A stretch of DNA of 64,000 nt from Acorus gramineus (GCA_030737835.1 JAUJYN010000040.1:972810-1036809); one strand, 5' to 3'. Shown: positions 50,948-63,074, numbered from the stretch's first letter. Translations and numbers: made by a program. Notes: a model not told the origin generated them from the sequence alone.

Positions 50948-53900
50948 AAAGAAAAGGCTATAGAATCTGGTAGTGTGTTCGATTCTGAAGAGTTAGTTAC
51001 TCTTCTTCAAAGTTCAACCTATAGCTGTCACGCCCTAGGGCGACCGTCCCCGGGACGCGGCAAGTGTATACATGATATCAGCAGTCTAAACAGAAGGTCA
51101 ATAACATGCTCCAAACAACAACTAAAATGACAACACAGACAACAGCAGGGCTGACATGATATATACACAAATAGCGGAAGCTAAAAGACTGAGTCTGTAA
51201 TTCAAAAACATATCACAGACTCGATACCTAATCAACTGTCCTGTGAGAGCCAATATATACAATGACATCCAAATATAATACAAATGTGTGCCCAAGCACA
51301 TAATACAATACATACAATAAAAAAGGGATGCTGATAGCCTCTAACACTCGCGGAATGTGGCGCTGCTCCGCTACTGCTGAAGTCCCTCGGGGAGCTCCTC
51401 CTGCTGATCCGACTCAGATAACACTGGAGAAAAAAATATGTGCGAGGGGTGAGCCACACGCTCAGTGAATAGCACAACCCGTGCATCACAATTCATATTA
51501 ACCACAATTAATTATTCAAAGCCTCAAAGTGGCAGGAACTACACAATTTAGTGGGTCGCTACATCGCCGACCCACCACACCCTCACCTTCACCCTCCAAT
51601 AGGTGACCCAGGATATTAGGACTGACTAGGCTGTTAATCACCCTTGGTCCACCGATAGTCTCTCCTCCACTCCGTAGACCGCCTGGTCTACTCCCACATT
51701 CAGCACAGTCCATCACCAAATCAGGAGGTGCCTACTGATGGGAGCCCTCTGTCAGGACGGCCTGTCTAACGCTGGGGCAGTCTCTATACGGATCCAACGA
51801 AGGGAACAGAAACAGCCTATGCACACGTATACGATCCACTCGGATCCGCCGACACCGATCTCAACTTATAAATGTCATGAATTCTTCAGAATTCCTCCAG
51901 GGCGCATAACTAAGATGCGGGGAGACACATATTATAATAACGAGGTTATAATATTATCGGGAAAAAAAACCTTGGGAGGGCACCGTGAGGTCCCGATATA
52001 GGATATCCCGACAACCAAACAAGGAACACGGAGTACCCTAGCCCGGGTCTCAACGCTAACCCCGCAAGGCCCCTTATAACATTTTCTAAGGCATGCTAAT
52101 AATCATATGCTCGCATTTGATTTAGATAAATTAAACTAAATGGGAACATGCATAGGTCAGGGCTTTCCTAGCATGAAAAACACGGTGTCAGGATGCACGG
52201 CTCTTACACATATCCTAAGGGTGCAAGTCCCTAACATACAAGGTCTAGGGTGGCATGCATACTACATACTAATCATGCTTGCATAGATTACATATTATAC
52301 AAGTTAATATTAAACTATGGTGCCCCAGGGGAGGACGGAATACGCCCAAGTGCATATAGCGCCTCCCTACTGGGTTGGATTGTCCCACTCACCAATACCC
52401 GCGTCGACGCGTGACCGTCCGTCAAGATCTGCAAGACAGGGTAATTAACACGGTGAGTAAAATACACAATACAACAAAAATACGCTAAAAATACCCCACA
52501 CTCGGACAAACGTACATACGGCCCGTACGCACGCGAGTCCGAGCACCCCGACTCACTCCCGAACCCCCGGGCAGCCATACGCACGGCCACCCGCCCGGGG
52601 CGCACAGCCGCGCCCCAGCCCGCGCGCCCAGACGCACTGCCGAGACCCTACCCGCACGCTCAGACACACTGCGCGTCGCGCGCACCGCGCGTCCAGCCCT
52701 GGGTGCACCCGGGCGCACTGCGCCCCAGCGCAGCACCTCGCGCGCACACCCGCACGCACTGCGCCCCCGTGCAGTACCCCGCGCGCACGCCCGCTTGCCT
52801 CACCACGCGCACAGCACGCACTGCGCCTCTGCGCAGCGCTCCGCGCTCACGCCCCCGCACGGTGCCCAGCGCGCAACACCCGCACGCGGCCCCGCGCGCA
52901 TAGCATGCACTGCGCCTCTGCGCAGCGCTCCACGCGCACGCCCCCGCACGGCGCCCAGCGCGCAGCACCCGCACACCACCCGCTCAACCCGCACGCGCGC
53001 GTGCCCTGCCAGCGCGCCTGCCCAGCGCCTGCCAGCCTGCCCTGCCTGCCCGCCTGCGCCTGCGCCTGCCCGCCTGCGCGCGCCGCTGAGCCCGCATGCA
53101 CCCGAGCCAACCCTAACACCTCCAACCGCCCCCAACAGCCCCCTCCAACTCCCCAACAGCCATACACACCCAAAAACACCTCCTAAATATGCATCTAAAC
53201 AAGAAAGGAAGGAAAGGAAACTCACCCAAAGAGAGGAAAGGAAGGGAGGGGACTTCGGGTGCTCTTCGCGCACCGAAACACCACCTCCAAGACCACCACC
53301 ACCAAGGTCTCCACTCAGCCAAAGAGGGGCTGAAAACAGAGGAGAAGAGGGTCCATTAGAGGAGGAAAAACAAAGGGAAATGAAGATCCAAGACCATGGA
53401 TGGATAGATCGGGTCCTCACCTATCTTTTCTCCTTCTATGGCTTCTCAATCCAACACCTCTAGCTAGGTCATATTGAGGTTTTAAAGAGAGGGGAGAGAG
53501 AGATTTTAAGTGGAGAAGATGATGAATAGTGGGGGCTCTAATGTTGTCGTGGGATTTATTTATGCTCACACACACACCACACACTCTCACACCCACTTAA
53601 CTTAGGGCTAATTAATTAGGTTTAGGTGCACTTAGGTGAGATTTGACCCTAGTCAACCCAACCACACTAAAATCCAAAAGAGTTGACCAAGTCATGGGCC
53701 CACATTTGACCAAGTCAAGTCTCCCAATGACTTCTCGCTCGGTCAAAACCCGGATACGATTCGGAACTGTGAAATTCTGAAACGTTACCGGGATTCGATG
53801 AAATTTTCGTGAGTGGCTTGAAAAGGCACCAGGACACATAATATGCAGTTAGATTTTCAATCGGAGCCCTCTAACTCAGGGTGATAGCTAAAAGTCCAAA

Positions 53901-54265
53901 ATTTTAGCTGTTCCGATCGAAAAACGAAAAAGCTGAAAAACTGCCAGAATGTTCCAATGGTTACCAGAAGGCTAAAAAGTGACACATATATAACAATGGC
54001 ACTTCAGAAGATTGTGGATTCAATCCACAGGTGTGATTTAGTCAGTGATAAGATCTTCTTTTGTAAAGTCCCACCAAGTTTCGTTCAATCAGCAGAAGTT
54101 ATAGCTCAAAATGCTGTAAGGACTCAACATCATGGTATTTCTGAAGCTTCATCTGATGATACTATTAGACATATCTTGGCTCCACATTTTGATAGTATAC
54201 AGGATTGTATTTGTATAGCAATGGTAGCAGTAGCTATCAATTTACATGTAAATAACACTTTTTGA
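50948..54265 (+). pseudogene. coding-like segment of unknown gene, split by a solo LTR
   Basis: If the LTR (51026-53995) and one TSD copy are removed, the flanks join in frame. After an AG at 50947 the reading is KEKAIESGSVFDSEELVTLL, continuing QSSTYS across the junction into TSEDCGFNPQ, followed by a GT at 54031. In a second frame the join is also open (KVQPIALQKIVDSIHRCDLV) and stays open to 54265. I recognise neither product and cannot tell which frame, if any, is used. It may be an exon of a real gene or a fragment of an older element. Confidence 0.25.
51026..53995 (-). mobile_element. solo LTR, gypsy family B (2970 bp, TSD ATAGC/ATGGC)
   Basis: In plus orientation it starts TGTCACGCCCTAGGGCGACC and ends GTGACACATATATAACA, the reverse complement of the 31370-34275 LTR. 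The flanks ATAGC (51021-51025) and ATGGC (53996-54000) are a TSD with one mismatch. The shared box is at 51442-51469. The CpG-rich block (52490-53060) gives long open frames in several phases that are not genes. A TATA-like TTTATTTATG phrase lies near 53556 on the plus strand, followed on the element's strand by the CT-rich leader. Confidence 0.9.
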
Positions 54266-55142
54266 TGGTTATGTAAAGTTGCCCTGATCTGGGGCCTTTT
54301 AGTCCGAAAAAGAAAAAAGAAAAAAAACAAAAGAAAGGGCACCGTCAAAAAGTTTTGACTCTTGGATAATCACAATGGGTTCAGGAGCATGGCAAATGAC
54401 AGTGCGCTTCTCTTTTTTTTTTTTGGAAATGCTATGGATTCTACCCCCAAATTTTGTTAATTTTGGAGTATTAATTCCAATCAAAAGATAAAAGTAAGAC
54501 AAGATACACATTAAAAACCAACAGTTGAGAGTCCACAATTCTAAGGACAAAATCAGATCAACAGATTTTGTGATGTAGCGCAGAGATACACTATTCTAGT
54601 GATCCGATCAACCTTAGGGGGATGCAAGATCTATAAATTCCAATGACTCTGTTGATTCTCACAAGAATACAAGAACGATAGGCTTAAATGTATCTGTTGA
54701 TTCCTTAATAAGGAATACGAAAACGATGGGCTTCTATGAACCTTCTATTCTACCAAAACCAACAAAGACAATATGAGAATTTTAATGAAGAGAAAAATAT
54801 CAAATTATCAAAACAAACTAAGATCTCAATAAATCTCTTACATCACATGAATTCTAACTAAATTCTAAATGATATCTTAATATCTCAATATTAACTAATC
54901 CTAATTATCCAAAAAAGAGATGATAAACCTAACAAATTATACTAAAATTACAAATCATCCATAATCGTTCATTTGGTGGTCTTCTATTGAAAGGTCCATG
55001 ATCCGCTCTGTCATTATGCCTCTATGACCAAGTTGTTCTCCTCAAAAATATCTTGTTTGCTCCTACACAATAGATTCCCAAACTTTTATCAATCCACTTA
55101 GCTCTATATATTCTTGTTAGTTTTTTTTTTTTTGATAGGTTC
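54266..55142. other. AT-rich region with a short imperfect duplication
   Basis: No gene recognised. The phrases TCTGTTGATTC and AAACGATGGGCTT or GAACGATAGGCTT recur about 60 nt apart (54640-54740). This may be part of an unidentified LTR. It ends with the T run and GATA before the TRIM target site GGTTC. Confidence 0.35.
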
Positions 55143-55322
55143 TGTTAAAGAGTAATTATTAGGAGAATATTATGTCTTTATTATCACTATTGTGATATTA
55201 TTAGTTTTCTAGTTTTCGTAGTTTCCTTTTCTGGTATTTTAGGTTTTTCTTTATGTATCTATAAATAGAGCATTTGACTCCTCTAATACAATAACAAGAA
55301 TTCCATTTCCTTTATTCTAACA
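55143..55322 (+). repeat. TRIM 5' LTR (180 bp)
   Basis: TGTTAAAGAGTAATTATTAG...TTCTAACA with the TATA box at 55259-55267. The primer-binding site follows at once, which fixes the orientation as plus. Confidence 0.9.
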
Positions 55323-55453
55323 TGGTATCAGAGTCACCCAAGAAAATCATAGATCCACAAAAGTTTTTTCTTGTTCTTCCCCGCTTCGATTGAGGAGTGT
55401 TCAATTGGAGCGGGGAAGGACTTTTAGTACCCATAATTTTTCTTTTCATTGTT

Positions 55454-55654
55454 CTACGCTTCCACCCTGCCAGCCCTGCCGTCGTGCCCTGCCAGCCCTG
55501 TGGCATCGGCCCTGCCAGCCCTTCCGTTGCGCCCTACCAGCCCTGCTGCGTAGGCCCTGCCTACCGTGCAAGGTGCCCTGCCAACCTGTCATCATGCCCT
55601 GCCAGCCCTGCCAGCCCAGCCAGGCGCCCTGCCAGCACTACGGTCGAGCCCTGC
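55454..55654 (+). repeat. CCCTGCC-rich low-complexity segment of the TRIM interior
   Basis: Irregular copies of GCCCTGCCAGCCCTGCC with variable spacers. The same sequence resumes at 59292-59340 and 62503 onwards after each nested insertion, so these three parts were once continuous. Open frames through it (55390-55669) are products of the repeat. Confidence 0.75.
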
Positions 55655-55665
55655 CATAGTTTTAA

Positions 55666-55826
55666 ATAGCGATCGATATATCGATATATCGATCGATATA
55701 TCATTTTTGCCGACGAAAACGATAATTCGCGGGGGATTCATGAAGGATTATCGAAATCACGCTGACATCAGCGCTATATCATCGATATATCAATCGCTGT
55801 CGATATATCGTCGATATATCGACTAG
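55666..55826. repeat. hAT subterminal CGATATATCG repeats
   Basis: At least six copies of the palindromic motif CGATATATC(G) lie within 160 bp of the left end. The right end has fewer and weaker copies (59236-59280: GATATATCGATT, AATATATCGATT). Such subterminal motifs are binding sites for the transposase in known hAT elements such as Ac. The uneven number on the two sides also fits Ac-like elements. Confidence 0.65.
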
Positions 55827-55887
55827 TCGGGTCAGGTGGCCAGCCTGACCCGACTGCGTATTTTTTTTAAAAAAAAACGGCTATGAA

Positions 55888-55929
55888 GCCGTTGGGGCCC
55901 CAACGGCTATCAACGGCTATATAGCCGTT
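55888..55929. repeat. two adjacent perfect palindromes
   Basis: GCCGTTGGGGCCCCAACGGC (55888-55907) and AACGGCTATATAGCCGTT (55912-55929) share the half-site AACGGC. They lie between the subterminal repeats and the TATA box. They could form hairpins or be binding sites; no function is shown. Confidence 0.75.
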
Positions 55930-56453
55930 TGGGGGGTTTATTTGCATAGCCGCCCCCCCCCCCCCCCATCAATATTTTTTTATTTTTTTTGGTCCTTCTT
56001 TCCCCAATCCTATAAATACTCTCCCAAACCCTCATTCTCACAACAACAACTCAATACACTTCTTCTCTACCATTCAATCACTCTCAATCTCTCATACAAT
56101 CTCTAGTTCTCTACTCTCTCTTTTAGCAAACAATTTTTTTCCAAGATCCCTCAATCCCAAAAGAAACCAAAAATCCACAAAAAAAATCCAAAAATCCAAA
56201 AAATTCCTATCTTGGTGGAGATATTGGTGGACTACTTGGAGGACTTTAGTGGAGTTCTTGGAAGCTTTTGGTGGAGACTTTGAAGGCTTTTGGAGGAAAA
56301 CTACTCCTCTTTCAATTTTTCTCCTATTTTTAGAGGTATTTATTCTTTGCACTTAGTAGAGGTTTTTTAAAAAGTAGTTGAAGTAGCATCATCCACTTAA
56401 TTAAATAATTAATATTTAATTTTTTGAAACCTAAAAAATCTTTTTTTTTTTAA

Positions 56454-59032
56454 ATGTCTTCTTCTGGAGCTAATTCATCTAATCTAAGACCGGCTAATAC
56501 AAAAGACCATGCATGGAAATATGGTGAATATAAAAGTGCTACTGAAAAATATATAGTCAAATGTTTACTTTGCTCACATCTATGTAGTGGTGGCATAACC
56601 AGACTCAAAGAACACATATTGCATTCACTAGGAGCTAATGCTAAACCTTGCCCTAGAACAACACCAGAAATTAGAAAAGAAATAGAAGAATTCATGAATA
56701 AAAAATCTGAGAGTAAATGTAGAAGAGGTTCATTTTATTCTGAAGATTTTGCTAGAGACATAGGAGATCAACAACCACATGTAGGTGATGATGATGTAAT
56801 AGAAATTGGTGGTCCTAGTTCAAGGCCTCCTCCATCCAAACAAAGAAGGAAAAACACTAGAGGTCCTATGGATTTATTTTGTAGAGGTAATGTTGAAGAT
56901 GTAGTTGATCAAAGATTAAGAGGAGGCCCTGGACAACAAACAACTTTAGAAAATAGATTAAAAAAAGAAAGGAAAAATGCAATTCAAAAGATAGCTAGAT
57001 GGGCAATCACTGCAGGTGTATCTTTTCATGCATTAACTTCACGTTCTTTTCATGTTGCATTAGAAGCAATAGGTAGATTTGGGTCTGGTTTAGCCCCACC
57101 ATCAATGCATGAGATAAGTGAAACATGTTTGCAAGAAGAGGTAAGAGAAACTCATAAGATTTTAGAGATACATAAAGGACATTGGAAAACTTATGGTTGT
57201 ACATTAATGTGTGATGGATGGACTGACAGAAGACAAAGATCATTAATTAACTTTTTAGCTAATTCTCCAAAAGGAACCATGTTTTTGAAATCCATTGATG
57301 CATCTGCACATTCACACACTGCAATATATTTGTTTAAAGAAATAAATGATGTTATTGAAAATATTATTGGAAAAGAAAATGTTGTTCAAATTGTAACTGA
57401 TAACGCTGCTAATTATAAAGCTGCATGTGAATTAGTGATAGAGAGGCACCCCACAATATTTTGGACACCATGTGCTGCACATTGTATTGATTTAATTTTG
57501 GAAGACATTGGAAAGATGCATATTAGAACTATTAGTTTAGCTAGAAGAATCACTGTTTTCATTTATGCACACACAATTATTGCACTGCATGAGATTGTTT
57601 TGCAATGGAGATATTGTTAGGCCAGGACCCACTAGATTTGCCACATCATTCTTAACTTTGCAATCACTTTGGGAACATAAGAATGCACTTAGGACACTCA
57701 TGGTAGCAGATGAATGGACCAAGAGCAAGTGGTGTAACCTTAGAACCGGAAAACAAACAGAAAGAACTATTCTTTCTGTTCAATTCTGGAAAGGTGTACA
57801 ACGAGCCTTTCACGCTGGAATTCCCCTAGTCCATGTCTTGAGATTAGTTGATGGAGATGAAAAACCCTCTATGGGCTACTTATACAATGCAATGGATAGG
57901 GCCAAAGAAAAAATTAAGGAAAACTATCAGTATAGACCACTGCAATATGGCCCTGTTATTGAGGTAATAGAAGGAAGATGGAGTCGTCAGATGTCGTCGG
58001 ACCTTTACCATGCAGGATTTGTCCTTAACCCCGGAGTATGGTTTAAGACCGCGGACTGGGACGCGGCAGTCCAAACACATATGCTTCGTTGTGTGCAGGC
58101 AATGGCGAAGATGGAGCCAGATCCGGAGGTGCAAGACAGACTGCAAAAACAACTGGATTATTATTTACAGGAAAGTGGACCGTTCAGTTGGGGAACCATC
58201 GTGAGAGCAAGGGACAACACAATCCCAGTCAATTGGTGGGATAAATACGGGGGCGAGGTACCAGAGTTGAGGAAGGTCGCCATCAAAATTCTTGGACTCA
58301 CTTGTTCATCTTCCGGTTGTGAGAGAAACTGGAGCGCATTTGAAAATGTGAGTTGTCCTTACAAATTTATGAAGTACGATTTTTAAAATTTATCTACTTT
58401 ATAATATCTTACTTTAATTTTCTTGCTTTTAACAGTTACACACCAAGAAGAGGAATCGGTTGAAGCAAAAGAAGTTGAATGATTTGGTGTTCGTGCAATA
58501 CAATAAAAAATTGCATGAGCGTTTCCTAAATCTTCAACGTAACCCAGCACATGAAGATCCAATCAATTTGGATTCATTGGAAAACGACAACGAGTGGATT
58601 ATGGATGTCGACGGCCCAGTATTCCAAGGTGAAGACTTGACATGGTCTCAAGTGGAGCATCAAGCATACGGCGACACCATAGAACATCAACGCCCGAGAC
58701 GATCCACGCAGCAGACTCAACAATCTGAAGGTGCAAGACGACGTGGAAAACGGCCAATCATTGAGGAGCCTGAAGATGAGGATGACGACGATGATGAAGA
58801 AGACGAAGTCATCCCCGCAACACAATTTCAAGGCCAAGAAGGAGTTGAATCATCAGATGAAACAAGAGATGTGGATAATGAAATTCAAGAAGAAGACACA
58901 GATTCGGATGACAACAACGGTGGACACGGCGGCAACGATGGTGGTGGCACCTCTTATGGTTATGGCACACCATTAGGTGGAACCCAGGGAGGGAATTTTG
59001 TAACCAATGCAATAGATTATCTATTTAAATGA
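56454..59032 (+). pseudogene. hAT transposase: BED zinc finger, DDE core, dimerisation domain; one frameshift
   Basis: The frame starts at ATG 56454. An N-terminal BED zinc finger (CLLCSHLCSGGITRLKEH) is followed by the RNase H-like core: Asp in CDGWTDRR, Asp in VTDNAANYKAACE, and CAAHCIDLILEDIG. Near 57560, in a CACACACA stretch, the frame shifts by one base into RPGPTRFATSFLTLQ. The hAT C-terminal dimerisation region follows (VPELRKVAIKILGL, CERNWSAFEN). An intron with GT at 58348 and AG at 58434-58435 joins to HTKKRNRLKQKKLNDLV, then an acidic, Gly-rich tail to the stop at 59032. The single base change splits an otherwise intact gene of about 830 codons. It is either a true lesion or a sequencing error in the CA repeat. 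Confidence 0.85.
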
Positions 59033-59340
59033 AATTTATTCACTTTTATAGTTTTATGTTGTAATTAATTAGTCATGCATTTTTATTTCAAACCAAAACC
59101 ATTGTAAAATTATTAATATCTTCATAAGAAATTATTCTTATTCATTTTCATTATTTTCCACAATTTTTTTTTATCATTTTTTTGCTTTTTTTTAATTTTT
59201 TTCAATTTTTTTTTTAAAAAAATTTCGGCCAATTGATATATCGATTGGAAGCCTAATCAATATATCGATTAAATCGATATTTAAAACATTGAGCCCTGCC
59301 AGACCTGCCAGGCGCCCTGCCAGACCTGCCTGTCGGCCCT

Positions 59341-62300
59341 TGTTATATATGTGTCACTTTTAGCCTGCTGGTAACCGTTGGAGCGTCCTGGCAGTTTTTA
59401 AAATTTTTAGGGTTTTCGATCGGAACCGCTAATTTTTGGACTGTTAGCTATCGTCTGAGTTAGAGGACTCCGATTGGAAATCTAACTGCATATTTGGTGT
59501 CCTGGTGCCATTTTAGACCTCTCACGAAAATTTCATCGAATTCCGGCATCGTTTCCAAAAATTTCGCAGTTCTGGGGCGTATCCGGGTTTTTAAGTCGCG
59601 CACTATAAATAAGTGGGATCTAAAACCCGAGTTACTGTTCATCATCTTCCTCGTCGAGCCCTCTCTCTCCCCTTCTCCGTTTTTCTTCCGTTTGAGCCCC
59701 CTCCACCCCTCAAAATCAAAAACCTAAAGCACGGGAAGTGTAGATCGGGTCCCGATCTACACTCCGGTGTCTTCAAAACCCGATTCCGACGACTCTAGCC
59801 ACTCCGTCCCCCTCTCTTTCTCCTCTGTTTCGGGCCATTTCGAGGGCCGTGATAGATCGGGGCGTAAGAGAACCATTGGGAAAGGTTTCGGCGCGCGGAG
59901 AGCAACCGGACTTCGCTCCCTTCCCTTGGTAAGATCTTTTTCTTCTCTTTTCTTGCATAGATGTATGCTAGGGAGGTGGATCTAGGGTTGGGTGGTGGTC
60001 GGAGGCGGTGGGTGGCCGTCGGGGGCAGCGGGAGGCGGTCGGAGGCCGTTGGAGGCTTTCGGATGGTGGTGGAGGTGCTCGAGCCGTGGCAGGCCTTGTC
60101 CTCGGGCGCAGGCAGCAGCGGCAGCGGCAGCGGCCCAGGCAGCGTGTAGGCTGGGCGCGTGCGGGGATACGCGCGTGCGCGCGCGGGCGTGCGGGCGCGG
60201 CGTGCGCGGCGTGCGCGCAGGCGTGCGCGGGTCTGGTGCGAGGTGCCGGTCGTGCTGGGCGCGCGGGACGGGCTGGCAGTGCTGGCGTGCTCGGGCTGGG
60301 GGCCTCAGGCAGCACCGGCAGCGAGCGCAGGGCGGGCTGGTGCCCGTGGAGCAGGTCGCGCGGGTGCGAGGTGGTGGCTGAGCAGCGGTGGTACTGTGCG
60401 CGAGGTGTTGGCCGAGTGCAAGGTGCGCGCGGAGGAGGCGCGGGGCGAGGAGCTGAGCGCGAGGCGCGGCGGGGCAGGGAGCTGAGCGCGAGGTGGTGTG
60501 CGCGGGCGCGAGGTGGTGTGCGCGGGGGCGAGGCGCCGCGCGCGGGGGCGTGCGGGGTGCTCGCGGGCCAGCGCACGGCGTGCGGGGCGCGTGCGGGCTG
60601 CCGCGGCTGGGCTCGGTGGACGCGCGGTGCCCCGGGCGGTGCGCGGAGTGCGCGGGCTGAGGCGCGGCGGCGCGTCCGGGCGGTCGGGTGGCCGTGCGGG
60701 TGGTGGCCGGCCGTGCGGGTGGTTGCCGGGGGGTGTTGGGTGTCTATTTGTGTGTGTTATGTATTTTTGGGGTCATTATGGATTTATTCTAACCAGTTAA
60801 TACCCTGTCTTGCAGATCTTGACGGGCGGTCGCACGACGACCCCGATTCTGGTGAGTGGGACAATCCAACCCAGTAGAGAGGTGTTATACGCACTTGGGC
60901 GTATACCGACCTCTCCTGGGGCACCGTGGATTATATTAACCTGTAATAATATGTATTGCATGTGAGCCTGATGAATATGTAGAAATGCATGTTACCCTAG
61001 GCTTTTCTGTTAGGGACTTGCACCCATAGGATATGCGTATGAGCCATGCAGCATGTCCCCTGGTTTTCATGCTAGGAAACCCCGGCCTATGCATGCGTCC
61101 TACTAGTTTATTTATTAAATTAAATGCTGGTATCTGTTAGATCGCATGCCTTAGGATAATATTATAGGGAGGAGCCTTGCGAGGTCAACGCTGAGACCCG
61201 TGTTAGGGTACTCCGTGTTCCTTGTTTGGTTGTCGGGATGTCCTGTATCGGGACCTCAGGCTGCCCTCCCAAGGTTCTAGTCCCAATAATATTATATGTA
61301 ATGATTGTATGATTGGTATAATTATTAGTATAGTTGGTAGATATTATAGGGGAGGGGCCTTGCAAGGACAGCGGTGAGACCCGGGTTAGGGTACTCCGTG
61401 TTCCTTGTTTGGTTGTCGGGGTATCCTATAACGGGAACTCACGCCACCCTTCCGAGTTTCTTTCCCCCAATGATATTCCAGCCTTACTGATTTTTGTACA
61501 TGTTCCCGCATCTTGATGATGCACCTGGTTGAATTCAGAGGAATTCATGACATTTGAGTGGTAATGATATGTAGTTGGCGGATCCGAGTGGATCATATGC
61601 GTATGGATAGGCTGTTCTGTTCCCTGCGTTGGATTCGGTAGAGGCTACCCCCAGCGTTAGACAGGGCCTTCCTGACAGAGGGCTCCCATTAGTAGGCACC
61701 TCCTGATTTGGTTTCGGACTGTGCTGAATGTGGGAGTAGACCAGGCGGCCTACGGAGTGGAGGGAGAGACTATCGGTGGACCAAGGGTGACCAACAGCCT
61801 AGTCAGTCCCAAAATCCTATGTCACCCGTTGAGGGTGAGGGTGTAGTGGGTTGGCGATGAGCGACCCGCTGGATTTGTGAATAGATGATTATCAGTCTCA
61901 AAATCCTATGTCACCCATGGATGGGTGAGGGTGAGGGTGTGGTGGTTCGGCGAAATACGAACTACTGGTTTATGTTGTTATGTATTGATGGCTGGATAAT
62001 ATAATGGAATATTGGTAAATATTGTCTGTGATGCGTGGGTTGTGCTGTTCACTGAGCGTGTGGCTCACCCCTCGCACATGTTTTTCCCCAGTTGCCACTG
62101 AGCCTGAGCTGGAGCCGGAGCAGCAGTTGGAGCTTTCCGAGGGATTTCTTCAGTAGCGGAGCAGCGCTACGTCCGCGAGTACCAGAGGCTATCAGCATCC
62201 CTTTCCTTGGCTGTATGTATTTGATTTCCGTGCTTGGCACGTGTTGTATATATTCAGTTGTATTTGTGTATATTGGCTCTCACAGGACGTATGATTGAGT

Positions 62301-62502
62301 ATCGAGTCTATAGAATGTTTATTCACAGATTCAGTCTTTTGCTTCCGCATTTGGTGTATATATCATGTCATCCCCTTTTTGTTGCATGTGTGTCATTCTA
62401 GTTGTCTGTGTATGATATATGTTATTGACCTCCTGTGTAGGTTTCTGATATGATATGTATACATTTGCCGCGTCCCGGGGTTGGCCGCCCTGGGGCGTGA
62501 CA
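59341..62502 (+). mobile_element. solo LTR, gypsy family B (3162 bp, TSD GCCCT)
   Basis: It starts TGTTATATATGTGTCAC and ends GCCGCCCTGGGGCGTGACA. GCCCT flanks both ends (59336-59340 and 62503-62507), a perfect TSD. A TATA box is at 59603-59611 (CTATAAATA), followed by a CT-rich leader. A CpG-rich block lies at 60120-60730, and the shared box at 62048-62075. The phrase CTTGCAGATCTTGACGG(A/G)CGG after the block is common to the family B copies and looks like a splice acceptor. It inserted in the TRIM interior, 50 bases beyond the hAT right end. Confidence 0.9.
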
Positions 62503-62905
62503 GCCCTGCCCAGCCGAGCCTGGATCTGTCCTGCCACGATGCGCAGCCTTGCCCAGCCGAGCCTGGATCTGCCTTGCCGTGTCGCGTAGCCCTGTCCATC
62601 CGTGCCTGGATCTACCTATTGCGATGCGCAGCCCTGCCTAGCCGTGCCTAGATCTGCCGTGCAGCGTCGCGTAGCCCTACCCAGTTGTGCCTCGATCTGC
62701 CCTGTTGCGTCGCGTAGCCCTGCCCAGCCGTGCTTGGATCTACACTGTCACGATGCGCAGCCCTACCCAGCCGTGCCAAGATCTGCCCTACTGCATCGCA
62801 CAGCCTTGCCCAGCCTGGATCTGCTCTGTCACATCTCGCGCAGCCCTGCCCAGCCGAGCCTGGATCTGCCATGCCGTGTCGCGCAACCCTTCCCAACCAC
62901 GCATC
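62503..62905 (+). repeat. 43-bp minisatellite in the TRIM interior, about nine copies
   Basis: Unit GCCCTGCCCAGCCGTGCCTG followed by GATCTGCCCTGTCGCGATGCGCA, with one to several differences per copy. The open frames here (62602-63066 and others) follow the repeat and encode nothing recognisable. It continues into a CCTGCC-rich tail up to about 63000. Confidence 0.8.
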
Positions 62906-63074
62906 TCCCCACGGCATCAACCGCCCCTCCTGTCCTTGCCCCTCCCGTGCAGTGTAGCGCTCCTGCCGTGCCTGTCACGTCGTGCCGTGTCGCCCGTCGC
63001 TTTCACCAGCCTCCGCCACCTTCTCATTTTTGTACAAACTCTAAAGGATCTACCCTTCAGAGTTAGGGAGGGGG

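Larger units (their letters stand above)
55655..59291 (+). mobile_element. hAT transposon (3637 bp, 8-bp TSD AGCCCTGC)
   Basis: The left end is CATAGTTTTAAATAGCGATC; the right end in reverse complement is CAATGTTTTAAATATCGATT, a terminal inverted repeat of about 16 bp with few mismatches. AGCCCTGC flanks both sides (55647-55654 and 59292-59299), a perfect 8-bp TSD. It contains a hAT transposase gene with a TATA box at 56011-56018, and subterminal CGATATATCG repeats. It inserted into the TRIM interior. The transposase carries a frameshift, so this copy is probably not autonomous now. Confidence 0.9.

Noticed and set aside
55390..55669. Pro/Cys-rich open frames in CCCTGCC repeats (also 62602-63127)
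   Set aside because: They are readings of a minisatellite, present in all three frames.
62503..62905. Evenly spaced repeats that might suggest a CRISPR-like array (also 42720-43180 and 50140-50345)
   Set aside because: This is plant nuclear DNA. The units are tandem or degenerate minisatellites without unique spacers of constant length.
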